DNA of 64,000 nucleotides from RPQJ01 sp963793675. Its GTDB lineage: Bacteria > Pseudomonadota > Gammaproteobacteria > Steroidobacterales > Steroidobacteraceae. Below, piece by piece: positions 8,318 to 16,929 of the stretch (position 1 is the first letter of the stretch; each line of letters begins with the position of its first letter). The notes under the pieces are model-generated. The model worked only from the letters and a program-made list of their open reading frames with translations. It had not been told where the DNA came from and did not search any database. Location of the stretch: the NCBI GenBank assembly GCA_963793675.1, contig CAWCBA010000008.1, positions 62,001 to 126,000 of the forward strand, given 5' to 3'. The translations under genes and the position numbers were made by a program.

Positions 8318-10690
8318 TCATTCCCGGGTCTTGAGCACGGCGATGAGATCGAGCCGGTCGAGCCGCCGGCGGACCAGCAGCACCGAGGCAAGGGTTGCGA
8401 GGAACCCGCCGAGGATGGCCCAGCCGAAGGTCGACGGCTCGACGACGAACGGCACGCGGTAGAGTTCGGTCTGGAAGGCCCGCACGAGCCACCGTGCGAG
8501 CAGCCAGCCGATGCCGGCGCCGAGCGGCAGCGCAACGACGGTCAACAGGCCGATTTCACCGATGAGGATGTATTCGATTTCGCGCCGCGAGAATCCGAGC
8601 ACCCGCATCGTCGCCAGTTCGCGCGCACGTTCGGCCAGCGCGATGCGGGCCGCGTTGTAAGTCACCCCACACGCCAGCGTCGCCGAAAAGACGATGAAGA
8701 ACCCTACGTAGATCAGCATGGTCTTGGCCAGCGTCTCGTTGAAGGTCGTCACCGCTGCACTGCGCAGGTTCACGGCACTGACCTGCGGCATCTGCTTCAG
8801 CTCCCGGTACAGGCGTGTCTCGTACATCGGGTCCACGCGCAGGTGCACGGACGTGACGCTTGGCGGCTCGTGCATCGCGCGATTCAGCGCCTCGATGTCG
8901 ATGTAGGCAGGACGGCCGATGTAGGTTTCGAACGTCGCGACCACCGGAATCTCGAGCACCGGCCGCCGGCCTTCGAGTACCTCGACGGTGATGGTGTCTC
9001 CGGGTCGTACCGCCAGCCGATCCGCGAGCACCGTGGAGATCACCAGTCCTTCCGCAGGCAGGTCGAGCGCCGTGCCCTGCGCGTCATACACACGATAGAG
9101 CGACTGGTGGGATGGAACGCCCTGGACGGCGTCGCGCACCACGCGCGGACCGAAGCGCAGTTTTGCCGCCACCGTGCGCATCGGTTCGACCGCCATGACG
9201 CCCGGCATGCGCGCCAGTTCGCGCACGGCTGCGTTCGAGCGCGCCTCGACCAGCCCTACGGTGACGTCCTGTCCCTGCGCCTGCAGGAAATAGACATCCA
9301 CGATGCGGTGAATGGCGTCGAGCCATTGCATCGAGACTATCAGCACGGCGACCGACATCGCGATGCCCATGCTGGTGACCAGCGACCGCAGGGGCCAGCG
9401 CGAGGTCTGGCGCAGCACGATGCGCGTCGGTTGGTCGAGTCGCTCGAGCAGCCGCCGCGGCAGGGGCAGCCGGTTGCGGCGGAACAGCGGCGGGGCGGGT
9501 GGTTGCATCGCTGCGGCAGGCGACAGTGCCGCGGCTCGGCGCACGGCCCCGATCGCGCCGAGCAACGCCGCGCCCACGCTGGCGCCGGCCGCCAGCAGGA
9601 ACGGGCCGGCGCTCGGCCGGAACAGCAGGAACGGGAATCGATAGAAATCGGCGTACATGGTCGTGCTGTAGAGCCCGAGCCAGTAGCCGAAGAACCAGCC
9701 AAGCAGCGTTCCCACCGTGCCGATCACGAGCACGAACTTCACGTAATGCCAGCCGATCGCCGCATTGCCGTAGCCGAAGGCCTTCAGCAGGCCGATCTCC
9801 GGACGCTCGACCGCCACCAGCCGGGCGACGACCATGTTCGTCAGGAACGCTGCCACCGCCAGAAAGACGGTGGGGAGGAAACGTGCCATCGTCTCGAGCT
9901 GGTCGATCTCGTTGGTCAGGAACCAGTGCGAGGCCTGGTCCGCCCGCGGGTAAGCGCCGCGGCTGCCGTACCGATCGAGCAAACGGTCCATTGCATCGAC
10001 GACCCGTTCGGGGTTCGTGCCGCGCAACAGGCTGGCGGAGACTTCGTTGAACGCGCCATCGAGGTCGTACGCGGCCTGCAGCGTCTCGCGGCCCATCCAC
10101 AACACGCCGTAGCGACGATCGTCCGGCATCAGCGCGCCCGGACCCATCGTGTAGACGTACTCCGGGGAGAGCGCCACGCCGACCACCACCAGGTTGCGCC
10201 AGCGTCCGTTCATGACCGCGCGCAGGTGATCGCCGGGGCCGAGCCCGTGCGCAAGCGCAAAGGGTTCCGACAGCACGACTTCGTCCGGCTTGCCCGATTG
10301 CGGGTAGCGCCCTGCGCGCAACGCCAGCCGGTTGAGCAGCGGTTCGCCGTTCTCCGGCACGGACACCAGTTGGCCCATGACGGGTTCGTCGAAGCCTCTC
10401 ACGTCCAGTACCGCGCTGCGCACGACCCGGGTCTCGACGGACTGCACGCCGTCGATCGCGGCAATGCGTGCCGCAAGGCTTTCCGGTGCGCGCTTCACCT
10501 GCGCGAACACGTCGGCGAACCGGTAGCGTTCGTAATAAGCGGCCGAGGTATCGCGCAGTGCCTCGAGCGACGTGAGCGACATCACGAGCAGTCCGACGCC
10601 GGACGCAATCACGAGTCCGATCGCCAGCACCTGGCCGCGCAGGTGCCAGAGATCGCGCAGCAGCTTGCGATCGAGTGGATGCAGCCTCAT
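8318..10690 (-). CDS. ABC transporter permease with two FtsX domains
   Basis: A 790-residue inner-membrane permease. An N-terminal helix (VLAIGLVIASGVGLLVMSL) and a large periplasmic MacB-like domain come first. A first FtsX helix bundle follows (about residues 265-400, beginning FLPTVFLAVAAFLTNMVVARLV), then a second periplasmic domain and a second FtsX bundle at the C-terminus (KTMLIYVGFFIVFSATLACGV to the end). This is the layout of large DevC/LolC-like permeases that act by mechanotransmission with a HlyD partner. It starts 4 bp after the ATPase stop and ends 4 bp before the HlyD start, so the three genes are translationally linked. Substrate unknown; lipid, peptide or macrolide export are family options. 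Confidence 0.9.
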   Translation of the reverse strand: MRLHPLDRKLLRDLWHLRGQVLAIGLVIASGVGLLVMSLTSLEALRDTSAAYYERYRFADVFAQVKRAPESLAARIAAIDGVQSVETRVVRSAVLDVRGFDEPVMGQLVSVPENGEPLLNRLALRAGRYPQSGKPDEVVLSEPFALAHGLGPGDHLRAVMNGRWRNLVVVGVALSPEYVYTMGPGALMPDDRRYGVLWMGRETLQAAYDLDGAFNEVSASLLRGTNPERVVDAMDRLLDRYGSRGAYPRADQASHWFLTNEIDQLETMARFLPTVFLAVAAFLTNMVVARLVAVERPEIGLLKAFGYGNAAIGWHYVKFVLVIGTVGTLLGWFFGYWLGLYSTTMYADFYRFPFLLFRPSAGPFLLAAGASVGAALLGAIGAVRRAAALSPAAAMQPPAPPLFRRNRLPLPRRLLERLDQPTRIVLRQTSRWPLRSLVTSMGIAMSVAVLIVSMQWLDAIHRIVDVYFLQAQGQDVTVGLVEARSNAAVRELARMPGVMAVEPMRTVAAKLRFGPRVVRDAVQGVPSHQSLYRVYDAQGTALDLPAEGLVISTVLADRLAVRPGDTITVEVLEGRRPVLEIPVVATFETYIGRPAYIDIEALNRAMHEPPSVTSVHLRVDPMYETRLYRELKQMPQVSAVNLRSAAVTTFNETLAKTMLIYVGFFIVFSATLACGVTYNAARIALAERARELATMRVLGFSRREIEYILIGEIGLLTVVALPLGAGIGWLLARWLVRAFQTELYRVPFVVEPSTFGWAILGGFLATLASVLLVRRRLDRLDLIAVLKTRE

Positions 10691-10694
10691 GGCG

Positions 10695-11423
10695 TCACCA
10701 CGCCAGCTCGCGCGCGGGGCGGCGTTGCGGGTTGCGCCGTTCCTGCTGGATGCGCCCGTCGCCGAGCACGAGCACGCGATCAGCCATGTCGGCGATGACG
10801 GCGTTGTGCGTGATCAGCACCGTGGTCGTGCCGAGCTCGCGGTGAATGCTCTCGATCGCTTCGAGCACGAGCACGCCCGTCTGGCTGTCGAGCGCGCCGG
10901 TGGGTTCGTCGCAGAGCAGGACTTCGGGCTGCTTGGCGATGGCGCGGGCGATCGCAACGCGCTGCTGTTCGCCGCCCGACAGCTGTGCCGGAAAATGGTG
11001 CAGTCGTTCGCCGAGGCCGACCAGCCGCAGCGCGGCCCCGGGCTCCATCGGGCGCGTGGCGATTTCGGTGACCAGGGCGACGTTCTCGAATGCGGTCAGG
11101 CTCGAGATCAGGTTGTAGAACTGGAAGACGAAGCCGACGTGCTCGCGGCGATACCGCGTGAGGTCGCGATCGTCCTGGCGGGTGAGGTCGTGGTCTTCGA
11201 ACCATGCTTCGCCGCTGGTGGCTGAATCGAGGCCACCGAGGATGTTGAGCAGCGTCGACTTGCCGCTACCCGATGGGCCGAGGAGCACGGCCATCTCGCC
11301 GGCCCACAGGTCGAGGTCCACGCCGCGCAGCGCGTGCACTTCGACCTCGCCCGTGCGGTAGACCTTGCCAAGGTTACGCGCGCGGAGCACTGCCCGTTGC
11401 GTGCCCGGGGCCGCCATGACCAT
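10695..11423 (-). CDS. ABC transporter ATP-binding protein (MacB/LolD type)
   Basis: A 242-residue ATPase that powers the adjacent FtsX permease. Walker A is GPSGSGKST, the signature LSGGEQQR, Walker B VLLCDEPTGALD, and the switch His is in VLITHN. The FYNLISSLTAFENV Q-loop region is typical of the LolD/MacB group. The ATG at 11423 has GAGGG upstream; an ATG two codons later is also possible, and the open frame runs on to 11486 without a better start. First gene of the exporter operon, so the promoter should lie in the 11424-11750 gap. Confidence 0.93.
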   Translation of the reverse strand: MVMAAPGTQRAVLRARNLGKVYRTGEVEVHALRGVDLDLWAGEMAVLLGPSGSGKSTLLNILGGLDSATSGEAWFEDHDLTRQDDRDLTRYRREHVGFVFQFYNLISSLTAFENVALVTEIATRPMEPGAALRLVGLGERLHHFPAQLSGGEQQRVAIARAIAKQPEVLLCDEPTGALDSQTGVLVLEAIESIHRELGTTTVLITHNAVIADMADRVLVLGDGRIQQERRNPQRRPARELAW

Positions 11424-11750
11424 GAGACCCTCACCGGCGAACCGAAATCGCCTTGAAATCCTGCTCGCTGTCACCCGGGGCGGCAATAAGAGCAGTCACT
11501 GAGGCGCAGTGACCGGGTGGCGCAACTGCCTGATTTGCGGATGGTTCGTGTTCACGACGTGCGCTTGTTTCTACGCGGGTGCCACTGGTCCGCTGGTGAC
11601 GTCAGCCAGCCGCGCACTGCCCCAAACCACCTTACGGCCGGCACGGGATGCTGGGGCAGTTGCGGGTGGGATACCTGGCTGGCGGGCAGCGACGTCATAT
11701 TCTGGCTCCGTGTCTGGCTGTCGCCTATATTGCCAACAACGGAGGATCCC
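11424..11750. other. Divergent intergenic region, no gene
   Basis: A 327-bp gap between the exporter operon (minus) and the wax-ester-synthase-family gene (plus). Both flanking promoters must lie here. A possible -10 TATATT at 11726-11731 faces the plus-strand gene, but no convincing -35 sits at the right distance. Short open frames on both strands lack a ribosome site or family resemblance. I see no tRNA, repeat or clear operator. Confidence 0.5.
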
Positions 11751-13301
11751 ATGGCCGACAGCAAGTTTCTCAATCTGCTCGACCTGAGCTTCGTGCTCAT
11801 GGAAACGCGTCAGACCCCGATGCACGTCGCAGGCCTGCAGACTTTCGTGCTGCCGGCGGGCGCGCCGCGCGATTACCCGCGCCAGGTTTACGAATACCTG
11901 CGCGGCTTTCCGGTCACCGCCGCGCCGTTCAATTACCGGCTGCGCGGGGTAGGGTCGGGCCGTTTGCGCCCCTCGTTCGAGGTCGCCGCAAAGATCGACC
12001 TCGATTACCACCTGCGGCATTCGGCGCTGCCCTATCCCGGCGGCGAGCGCGAGCTGGGCATCCTCGTTTCGCGGCTGCATTCGAACCCGATGGACCTCGA
12101 TCGCCCGCTGTGGGAGATGCACCTGATCGAAGGCCTGCAGGGCGGACGCTTCGCCCTGTACTGCAAGCTCCATCATTCGCTGGCGGACGGCGTGTCGGGC
12201 GTAGGCTTGCTGAACTTCTCGACCGATCCCCATGCGAGCGAGACGCCGCCGATCTGGGCGGCTGAGCGGCCGCGCAAGGCGCGCACGCCGCAGATTCCGG
12301 GACGGTTCGGCGCCTTCAGCATGCTGCAGGCGGCCTTCGCGAGCCAGGCGAAGGAATTGCCGAGCCTGGTGCAGGGCCTCGCGGGCACGGCCAAGGCCTT
12401 GTTCGGCGTGAAGCCGAATCCCGACTTCACGTCGCTGGCGGAAGCGCCGCGCACGATCTTCAACGTCAACGTCACTCCGCAACGCCGTGTCGCCACGCAG
12501 GCCAGCAGCCTCGAACGCCTGAAGACGATCGGCGAAGCGGCGGGCGGCAGCATCAACGACGTGGTGCTTGCAGCCAGCAGCGGAGCGCTGCGGCGCTTCC
12601 TGCTCGAGATCGGCGAGTTACCGCGCAAGTCGCTGGTGACGTCGATTCCCGTGGCACTGCCGCGCGACTCGAGCCAGGCTGGCGGCAATGCGATCAGCTT
12701 CGCCAACGTGCGCCTTGGCACCGACATCGAGGACGTGCGCGAGCGGTTCGACGTCATCCGTCGCAGCAGCGCCGCCGGACGCGACTTCCTCAAGCAGATG
12801 AGCACGAAGGCGCTCATGGACTACACGGTGCTGATCAGCTCGCCGCAGATCCTCACGCGCCTGCCCGGCATCGGCTCGCGCGTGCCGCCGACCTACAACG
12901 TCATCATCTCGAACGTACCCGGCCCGCGCGGCAAGCTGTTCTTCATGGGCTCGGAGATGGAGGCGTATTACCCGGTTTCGGCGCTCTTCCATGGCCAGGC
13001 GCTCAACATCACGGTGCTGAGCTATGCAGGCGGGTTGTATTTCGGCTTCACCGGGTGCGCTGACAAGGTGCCCCACCTGCAGCGTCTTGCGGTGTACACG
13101 GGCGAGGCGATCGATGAGCTCGAGCGGGTGTTTCTCCGCGGTGTCGACAAGAAGACGACGGCTCGACGCCGCGCCAAGCCGCGGGCAGACGTGAGGAAGG
13201 TCAGGAAGGCGAGGAAGGGGCGGAAGAAAGCGGTCGTGGCGAAGGCTGCGCCAGTTCGCAAGACGACGAAGGCGCGGCGAAGGAAAGCGGCGCCGGCCTG
13301 A
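11751..13301 (+). CDS. WS/DGAT family acyltransferase with basic C-terminal tail
   Basis: Wax ester synthase/acyl-CoA:diacylglycerol acyltransferase family. It would esterify fatty alcohols or diacylglycerol with acyl-CoA to make neutral storage lipid at the inner membrane. The active-site HHxxxDG motif is HHSLADG at about residue 140. Other family blocks are ETRQTPMHVAGLQTF near the N-terminus, SINDVVLAASSGALRRFL, and NVIISNVPGP toward the C-terminus. GGAGG precedes the ATG at 11751. The last ~50 residues are an Arg/Lys/Ala-rich tail of the histone-H1-like kind, which could bind nucleic acid or the surface of lipid droplets. Substrate preference cannot be read from sequence. Confidence 0.9.
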   Translation: MADSKFLNLLDLSFVLMETRQTPMHVAGLQTFVLPAGAPRDYPRQVYEYLRGFPVTAAPFNYRLRGVGSGRLRPSFEVAAKIDLDYHLRHSALPYPGGERELGILVSRLHSNPMDLDRPLWEMHLIEGLQGGRFALYCKLHHSLADGVSGVGLLNFSTDPHASETPPIWAAERPRKARTPQIPGRFGAFSMLQAAFASQAKELPSLVQGLAGTAKALFGVKPNPDFTSLAEAPRTIFNVNVTPQRRVATQASSLERLKTIGEAAGGSINDVVLAASSGALRRFLLEIGELPRKSLVTSIPVALPRDSSQAGGNAISFANVRLGTDIEDVRERFDVIRRSSAAGRDFLKQMSTKALMDYTVLISSPQILTRLPGIGSRVPPTYNVIISNVPGPRGKLFFMGSEMEAYYPVSALFHGQALNITVLSYAGGLYFGFTGCADKVPHLQRLAVYTGEAIDELERVFLRGVDKKTTARRRAKPRADVRKVRKARKGRKKAVVAKAAPVRKTTKARRRKAAPA

Positions 13302-13313
13302 GTAGATCTCTCG

Positions 13314-13442
13314 CTACCAGCGCTCCGACCAGGGGCGCAGGTCCGGTTCGAACGTCCAGGCATCGCGCGGTTGCTGGTGCAGGAACCAGCACGCGCCGTC
13401 GAAGATCACGTGCGCGACGTGCCTGCGTTCTGGCGCAGTCAT
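13314..13442 (-). CDS. Small 42-residue protein overlapping the end of hemG
   Basis: Reads MTAPERRHVAHVIFDG, then a Trp-rich stretch (CWFLHQQPRDAWTFEPD) to a stop at 13314. Its ATG overlaps the hemG TGA by four bases (ATGA), the arrangement for coupled translation. I do not recognise a family. The composition (five Trp, several Arg) is not like a random antisense shadow, but the size makes it uncertain. It could instead be a chance frame, since the region is GC-rich. Confidence 0.4.
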   Translation of the reverse strand: MTAPERRHVAHVIFDGACWFLHQQPRDAWTFEPDLRPWSERW

Positions 13443-13988
13443 CGACTGCCCGAGCGCAGCGTCAGCAGGTGCGCGCCATACGCGCGCACGTCGTCCCAGT
13501 TGGTGTAGTCGATGACCGCCGTGGTGTCGGTCGGGCCGTTGGTCATCTTCATGATGAGCCGGATCATGAAACGGTCCAGCCACGGCCACGCAGGGTAGTC
13601 GACTTTGCCGGCGATCACTTTCAGGTCGCGTGGTCGCCAGGGCGAGAGCTGCAGGAACTTCTGCATGTAGCGGTTGCCCTCGACGGTCGACTTCTCCGGC
13701 ACGCGCGCCACGACCGAGACGTTGAAGAAACTGTTGGGCTTCGCCTCGAGTTGCACTGCGGTGGCGGGTCACGAACTCGATCACGCTCTTGTCGTACTTG
13801 CCGTACAGCACGGGTGCGCCCAGGACGACGACGTCGTAGCGGCTCCAGTCCACGCCTTCGTGCTCGGCCTCGACCAGGTTCATCATCTCGGCGCGGCCGC
13901 CGCAGGCGCCGATGTGTTCGCACAGCCGGCGCGCGATGCGGGCCGTGTGCCCGCCGCGGCTCATGTACAGGACAAGGACAGAGGTCAT
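13439..13988 (-). CDS. hemG: Menaquinone-dependent protoporphyrinogen oxidase HemG, with one frameshift
   Basis: Flavodoxin-like enzyme that oxidises protoporphyrinogen IX to protoporphyrin IX using the quinone pool. The N-terminal part (MTSVLVLYMSRGGHTARIA, and YDVVVLGAPVLYGKYD) is in one frame. The rest is in the next, with the HemG-specific block LQLSPWRPRDLKVIAGKVDYP and DRFMIRLIMKMTNGPTDT. The frame changes at about 13757-13765; one extra base there fits the alignment I recall of E. coli HemG, where ten residues separate the His from the aromatic pair. Corrected length is about 182, normal for the family. It supplies haem for the cytochromes encoded 18 kb away. The likely cause is a one-base insertion error. 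Confidence 0.88.
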
Positions 13989-14091
13989 GACGGCCGTGGA
14001 AGAGTCGCTGGAACGGGTATCTTAGTACAGCGCCGGGGTTTCGAAGAATGCGAGAATGGCATCCGCAGGATTCCTGCCGGGAGGTGAGGAC

Positions 14092-14733
14092 ATGACCTCC
14101 AGTACCTATTCGGCCCGCGAAGAATGGCTGAACTGCGCGGTGCACGTCGTTGGCATCGTCGCGACCCTGGTCGCCCTTCCGCTGCTGCTGCTGACGGCGC
14201 AGCGCGCAGGAGATCCGTGGCTGCTCGTGGGCGGCCTGACTTTCGGTTTGAGCGCGCTGCTGATGTTCTCCACCTCGGCGCTCTACCACGCGTCGAGAAA
14301 CCCGGTGACGCGGCTGCGTCTGCGGCGGGTCGATCACGCCGCCATCTACCTGCTGATCGCCGGAACCTACACGCCGTTTACGCTCGGCCCGCTGCGCGGC
14401 AGCTGGGGAGGGTCGCTCGCTGCGGTCATCTGGTCACTCGCGCTGCTCGGTATCATTTTCAAGACGACGTCCCTCGGCTTCCGCTTCCACCGTATGTCGG
14501 TCGCGCTCTACCTCCTGATGGGCTGGCTCGCGGTCCTGGCCGCGAAGCCACTGATGCAGCACCTGTCGACGTTCGAACTCGGCTGGCTCATGGCTGGCGG
14601 TCTCTGTTACACGGGTGGGGTTGCGTTCTACCTCTGGAAGAGCCGTCCCTACACGCACGCCATCTGGCATGTCTTCGTGCTCGCGGGCGTCGCCTGTCAC
14701 TTCGTGACGGTGCTGAGCATCGTGTCTGGCTGA
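14092..14733 (+). CDS. trhA: TrhA/hemolysin III family membrane protein (PAQR superfamily)
   Basis: A 213-residue seven-helix integral membrane protein of the hemolysin III/YqfA family. It contains the conserved TSALYHASRN motif after helix 2, a central RVDHAAIYLLIAGTYTPF block, and the C-terminal HAIWHVFVLAGVACHF with the histidines that bind metal in PAQR proteins. The start at 14092 follows GAGGTGAGG. Members affect membrane fluidity or energetics; despite the name they are not established toxins. It is divergent from hemG with a 103-bp gap, and a weak hairpin (GCGCCTG/CAGGCGC, 14734-14760) follows it. Confidence 0.9.
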   Translation: MTSSTYSAREEWLNCAVHVVGIVATLVALPLLLLTAQRAGDPWLLVGGLTFGLSALLMFSTSALYHASRNPVTRLRLRRVDHAAIYLLIAGTYTPFTLGPLRGSWGGSLAAVIWSLALLGIIFKTTSLGFRFHRMSVALYLLMGWLAVLAAKPLMQHLSTFELGWLMAGGLCYTGGVAFYLWKSRPYTHAIWHVFVLAGVACHFVTVLSIVSG

Positions 14734-14799
14734 GCGCCTGCCGGTCGCAGCTTCAGGCGCGGGGCCGTTCAGGTGCCCGCGCGCCGGGCTGCCGCCGAA

Positions 14800-15255
14800 T
14801 CATTCCTTGTGGATCTTGATCCGGGTGCCTTTGAGCGTCGACTCGACGAACTTCACTTCGAAGTTCGGGCCCTTGCGCTTCTTGACCAGCACGTCTTCGC
14901 CGTCGTCCCTTTCGATGTGATAGACCTTCGGGTCGAGCGCTTTTTCGAACGTGTTCCTGATGTCTTTCGCCACGCCGTTCTCGCTGCGGCCCTTCTCGAT
15001 GTTGACGACGATGTCCGTCGCGGTGCCCTTGTCCGGCGTCACGCGGAACAGCAGCGTGCCCGTGTTGTTCGCGCCCTCGCTGACTTTGATGCGCCACTTG
15101 TTCGAGAGCTTGAGCGGGGCGGCCGCAGTGGCCGGAGTTGCGGTCGCCTCTGTGGCCGTCGGGCCTGCAGTGGCGGGTTCCTGCGCGAACGCGGCGACCG
15201 GGATGAATGCGAGGCCTGCAGCCAGGCCGAGCATGCCGAGGGTACGTAAGTTCAT
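14800..15255 (-). CDS. Exported protein of unknown function
   Basis: A 151-residue protein with a clear cleavable signal peptide (MNLRTLGMLGLAAGLAFIPVAAFAQ, cut after AFA). A Thr/Ala/Pro-rich linker follows, then a compact Lys-rich domain (LSNKWRIKVSEGANNTGTLLFRVTPDKG through FEVKFVESTLKGTRIKIHKE). I do not recognise the family. The alternating hydrophobic pattern suggests a beta-rich periplasmic domain. AGGAG lies about 12 bases before the ATG at 15255. It is convergent with trhA and divergent from the monooxygenase gene. Confidence 0.75.
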   Translation of the reverse strand: MNLRTLGMLGLAAGLAFIPVAAFAQEPATAGPTATEATATPATAAAPLKLSNKWRIKVSEGANNTGTLLFRVTPDKGTATDIVVNIEKGRSENGVAKDIRNTFEKALDPKVYHIERDDGEDVLVKKRKGPNFEVKFVESTLKGTRIKIHKE

Positions 15256-15417
15256 GGTTCGACGGGCTCCTGGTGGTTCGGGTTTAGACGTGGTCCGCGT
15301 AGCAGATACGGGAGGGGGCGGCACTGTCAAGCGGACACCCGGCTGTCTGCAGTCCAACGAAGTTGGCGGTCTTTCCGGTTGCCGCGCGCAGCAAAAGACA
15401 GCACAGTGCGCGGCGCC

Positions 15418-16929
15418 ATGAACGCATCGCTACAGCCACCCGTCCCGGAGCCCGCGGCTCCGGAAGAACTGGAAGTCGCAATCGTCGGCGCCGGCTTCGG
15501 CGGCCTGTGCATGGCCATCCGTTTGCTGGCACAGGGTGAGCGCCGTTTCGCCGTCCTCGAGAAGGGTGCCGAGGTCGGCGGCACCTGGCGCGACAACTCC
15601 TATCCTGGCGCCGAGTGCGACGTGCAGTCGCACCTTTATTCATATTCGTTCGCCGGCAAACCCGACTGGAGCCAGCGCTACGCGGGCTGGCAGGAAATCC
15701 AGCAGTACATACTGGACACCACGGAGCGCTTCGGCGTGCGTCCGTACGTCCGGTTCGGCCAGCAAGTGACCGGACTGCACTTCGACCCGGATACCGCGCG
15801 TTGGCGCGTCATCATGGCGTCGGGCCTCGAGCTGCGCGCTCGTCACGTCGTGCTGGCGACCGGTCCGCTGCACAGGCCGAACCTGCCGCACCTGCCAGGT
15901 CTCGAGCGCTTCGCCGGCAAGGTGTTCCATTCGGCGCAGTGGGACCACGGTTATGACCTCGCCGGCAAACGCATCGCATCGATCGGCACCGGCGGCAGCG
16001 CGATCCAGTATTGCCCGCGCATCGCGCCGGCCGCCGCCCGGCTGCACGTTTTCCAGCGCACGCCTGCGTGGGTGATCCCGCGCGATGTCCGCACCTACAG
16101 TGAGTCAGCGAAAAAGCGCTTCGGACGGTTTGACGTTCTGCGGCGCCTGCACCGCACGCGCCTGTACTGGACCAACGAGTCGCGGGTCTGGCCGATTTTT
16201 CATCCGGCCCTGGCGCGTGGCTTGCAGCGGCTCGCGCGGTGGAACATTCGTCGCGCCGTGGGTAACGAGACGCTCGCACGCAAGCTGACCCCCGACTACA
16301 CCATCGGCTGCAAGCGGGTGCTGATCTCCAACGAGTGGTACCCGATGTTCCGCCAACCGAACGTCGAACTGGTGACCGAAGACATCCGCGAAATCCGCGA
16401 GCACTCGATCGTGACCGCGGACGGCGTCGAACGTCCCGTCGACTGCATCATTCTCGGCACGGGATTCGTCGTCGATCCACGCATCTACATGCAGGGCTTC
16501 CCTGTCACTGGAATGCCCGGCCACGAGCTGGCCCGCGACTGGAAGGCGGGCGCCGAGGCGTACTACGGAATTTCGGTCACGGGTTACCCGAACCTGCATC
16601 AGCTGGTCGGCCCGAACACCGCGCTCGGGCACAACTCGATCATTTTCATGATCGAGGCGCAGGTGCAGTACGTCCTGGACTGCCTGCGCACGCTGCGCGC
16701 ACGCGGCGCGGATTACCTCGACGTGCAACCGGCCGCGCAGGCGCAGTTCAACGAGCGCATCCAGCGCGCCCTGCAGGGCACGGTCTGGAGTTCCGGGTGC
16801 CGCAGCTGGTACCAGCAGGCCGATGGCCGCAACTTCACGATCTGGCCGTACTCGACCTGGCGCTACTGGTTGCAGACACGCAGGGTCAATGCCGCCAGTT
16901 ACAGGTTCGGCCGGGCGCAGGGAGGCTAA
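15418..16929 (+). CDS. Flavin-containing Baeyer-Villiger-type monooxygenase
   Basis: A 503-residue FAD/NADPH-dependent monooxygenase that would insert oxygen into a ketone or hydroxylate a lipophilic substrate. The FAD-binding GAGFGGLCMA is at about residue 25. The Baeyer-Villiger fingerprint appears as FAGKVFHSAQWDH (FxGxxxHxxxW with D in place of P). The NADPH-binding GTGGSAIQ is near residue 190. GTGFVVDP and GHNSIIFMIEAQ are typical of the group. The nearby DUF1295 gene, convergent and overlapping by 4 bp, is also a family seen with steroid or lipid metabolism. The natural substrate is not identifiable. Confidence 0.88.
   Translation: MNASLQPPVPEPAAPEELEVAIVGAGFGGLCMAIRLLAQGERRFAVLEKGAEVGGTWRDNSYPGAECDVQSHLYSYSFAGKPDWSQRYAGWQEIQQYILDTTERFGVRPYVRFGQQVTGLHFDPDTARWRVIMASGLELRARHVVLATGPLHRPNLPHLPGLERFAGKVFHSAQWDHGYDLAGKRIASIGTGGSAIQYCPRIAPAAARLHVFQRTPAWVIPRDVRTYSESAKKRFGRFDVLRRLHRTRLYWTNESRVWPIFHPALARGLQRLARWNIRRAVGNETLARKLTPDYTIGCKRVLISNEWYPMFRQPNVELVTEDIREIREHSIVTADGVERPVDCIILGTGFVVDPRIYMQGFPVTGMPGHELARDWKAGAEAYYGISVTGYPNLHQLVGPNTALGHNSIIFMIEAQVQYVLDCLRTLRARGADYLDVQPAAQAQFNERIQRALQGTVWSSGCRSWYQQADGRNFTIWPYSTWRYWLQTRRVNAASYRFGRAQGG

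Noticed and set aside
7904..10798. A 964-codon open frame on the plus strand opposite the FtsX permease
   Set aside because: Composition is Arg/His/Gln-rich with no domain, and the minus strand has a clear permease. It is an antisense shadow of GC-rich codon use.
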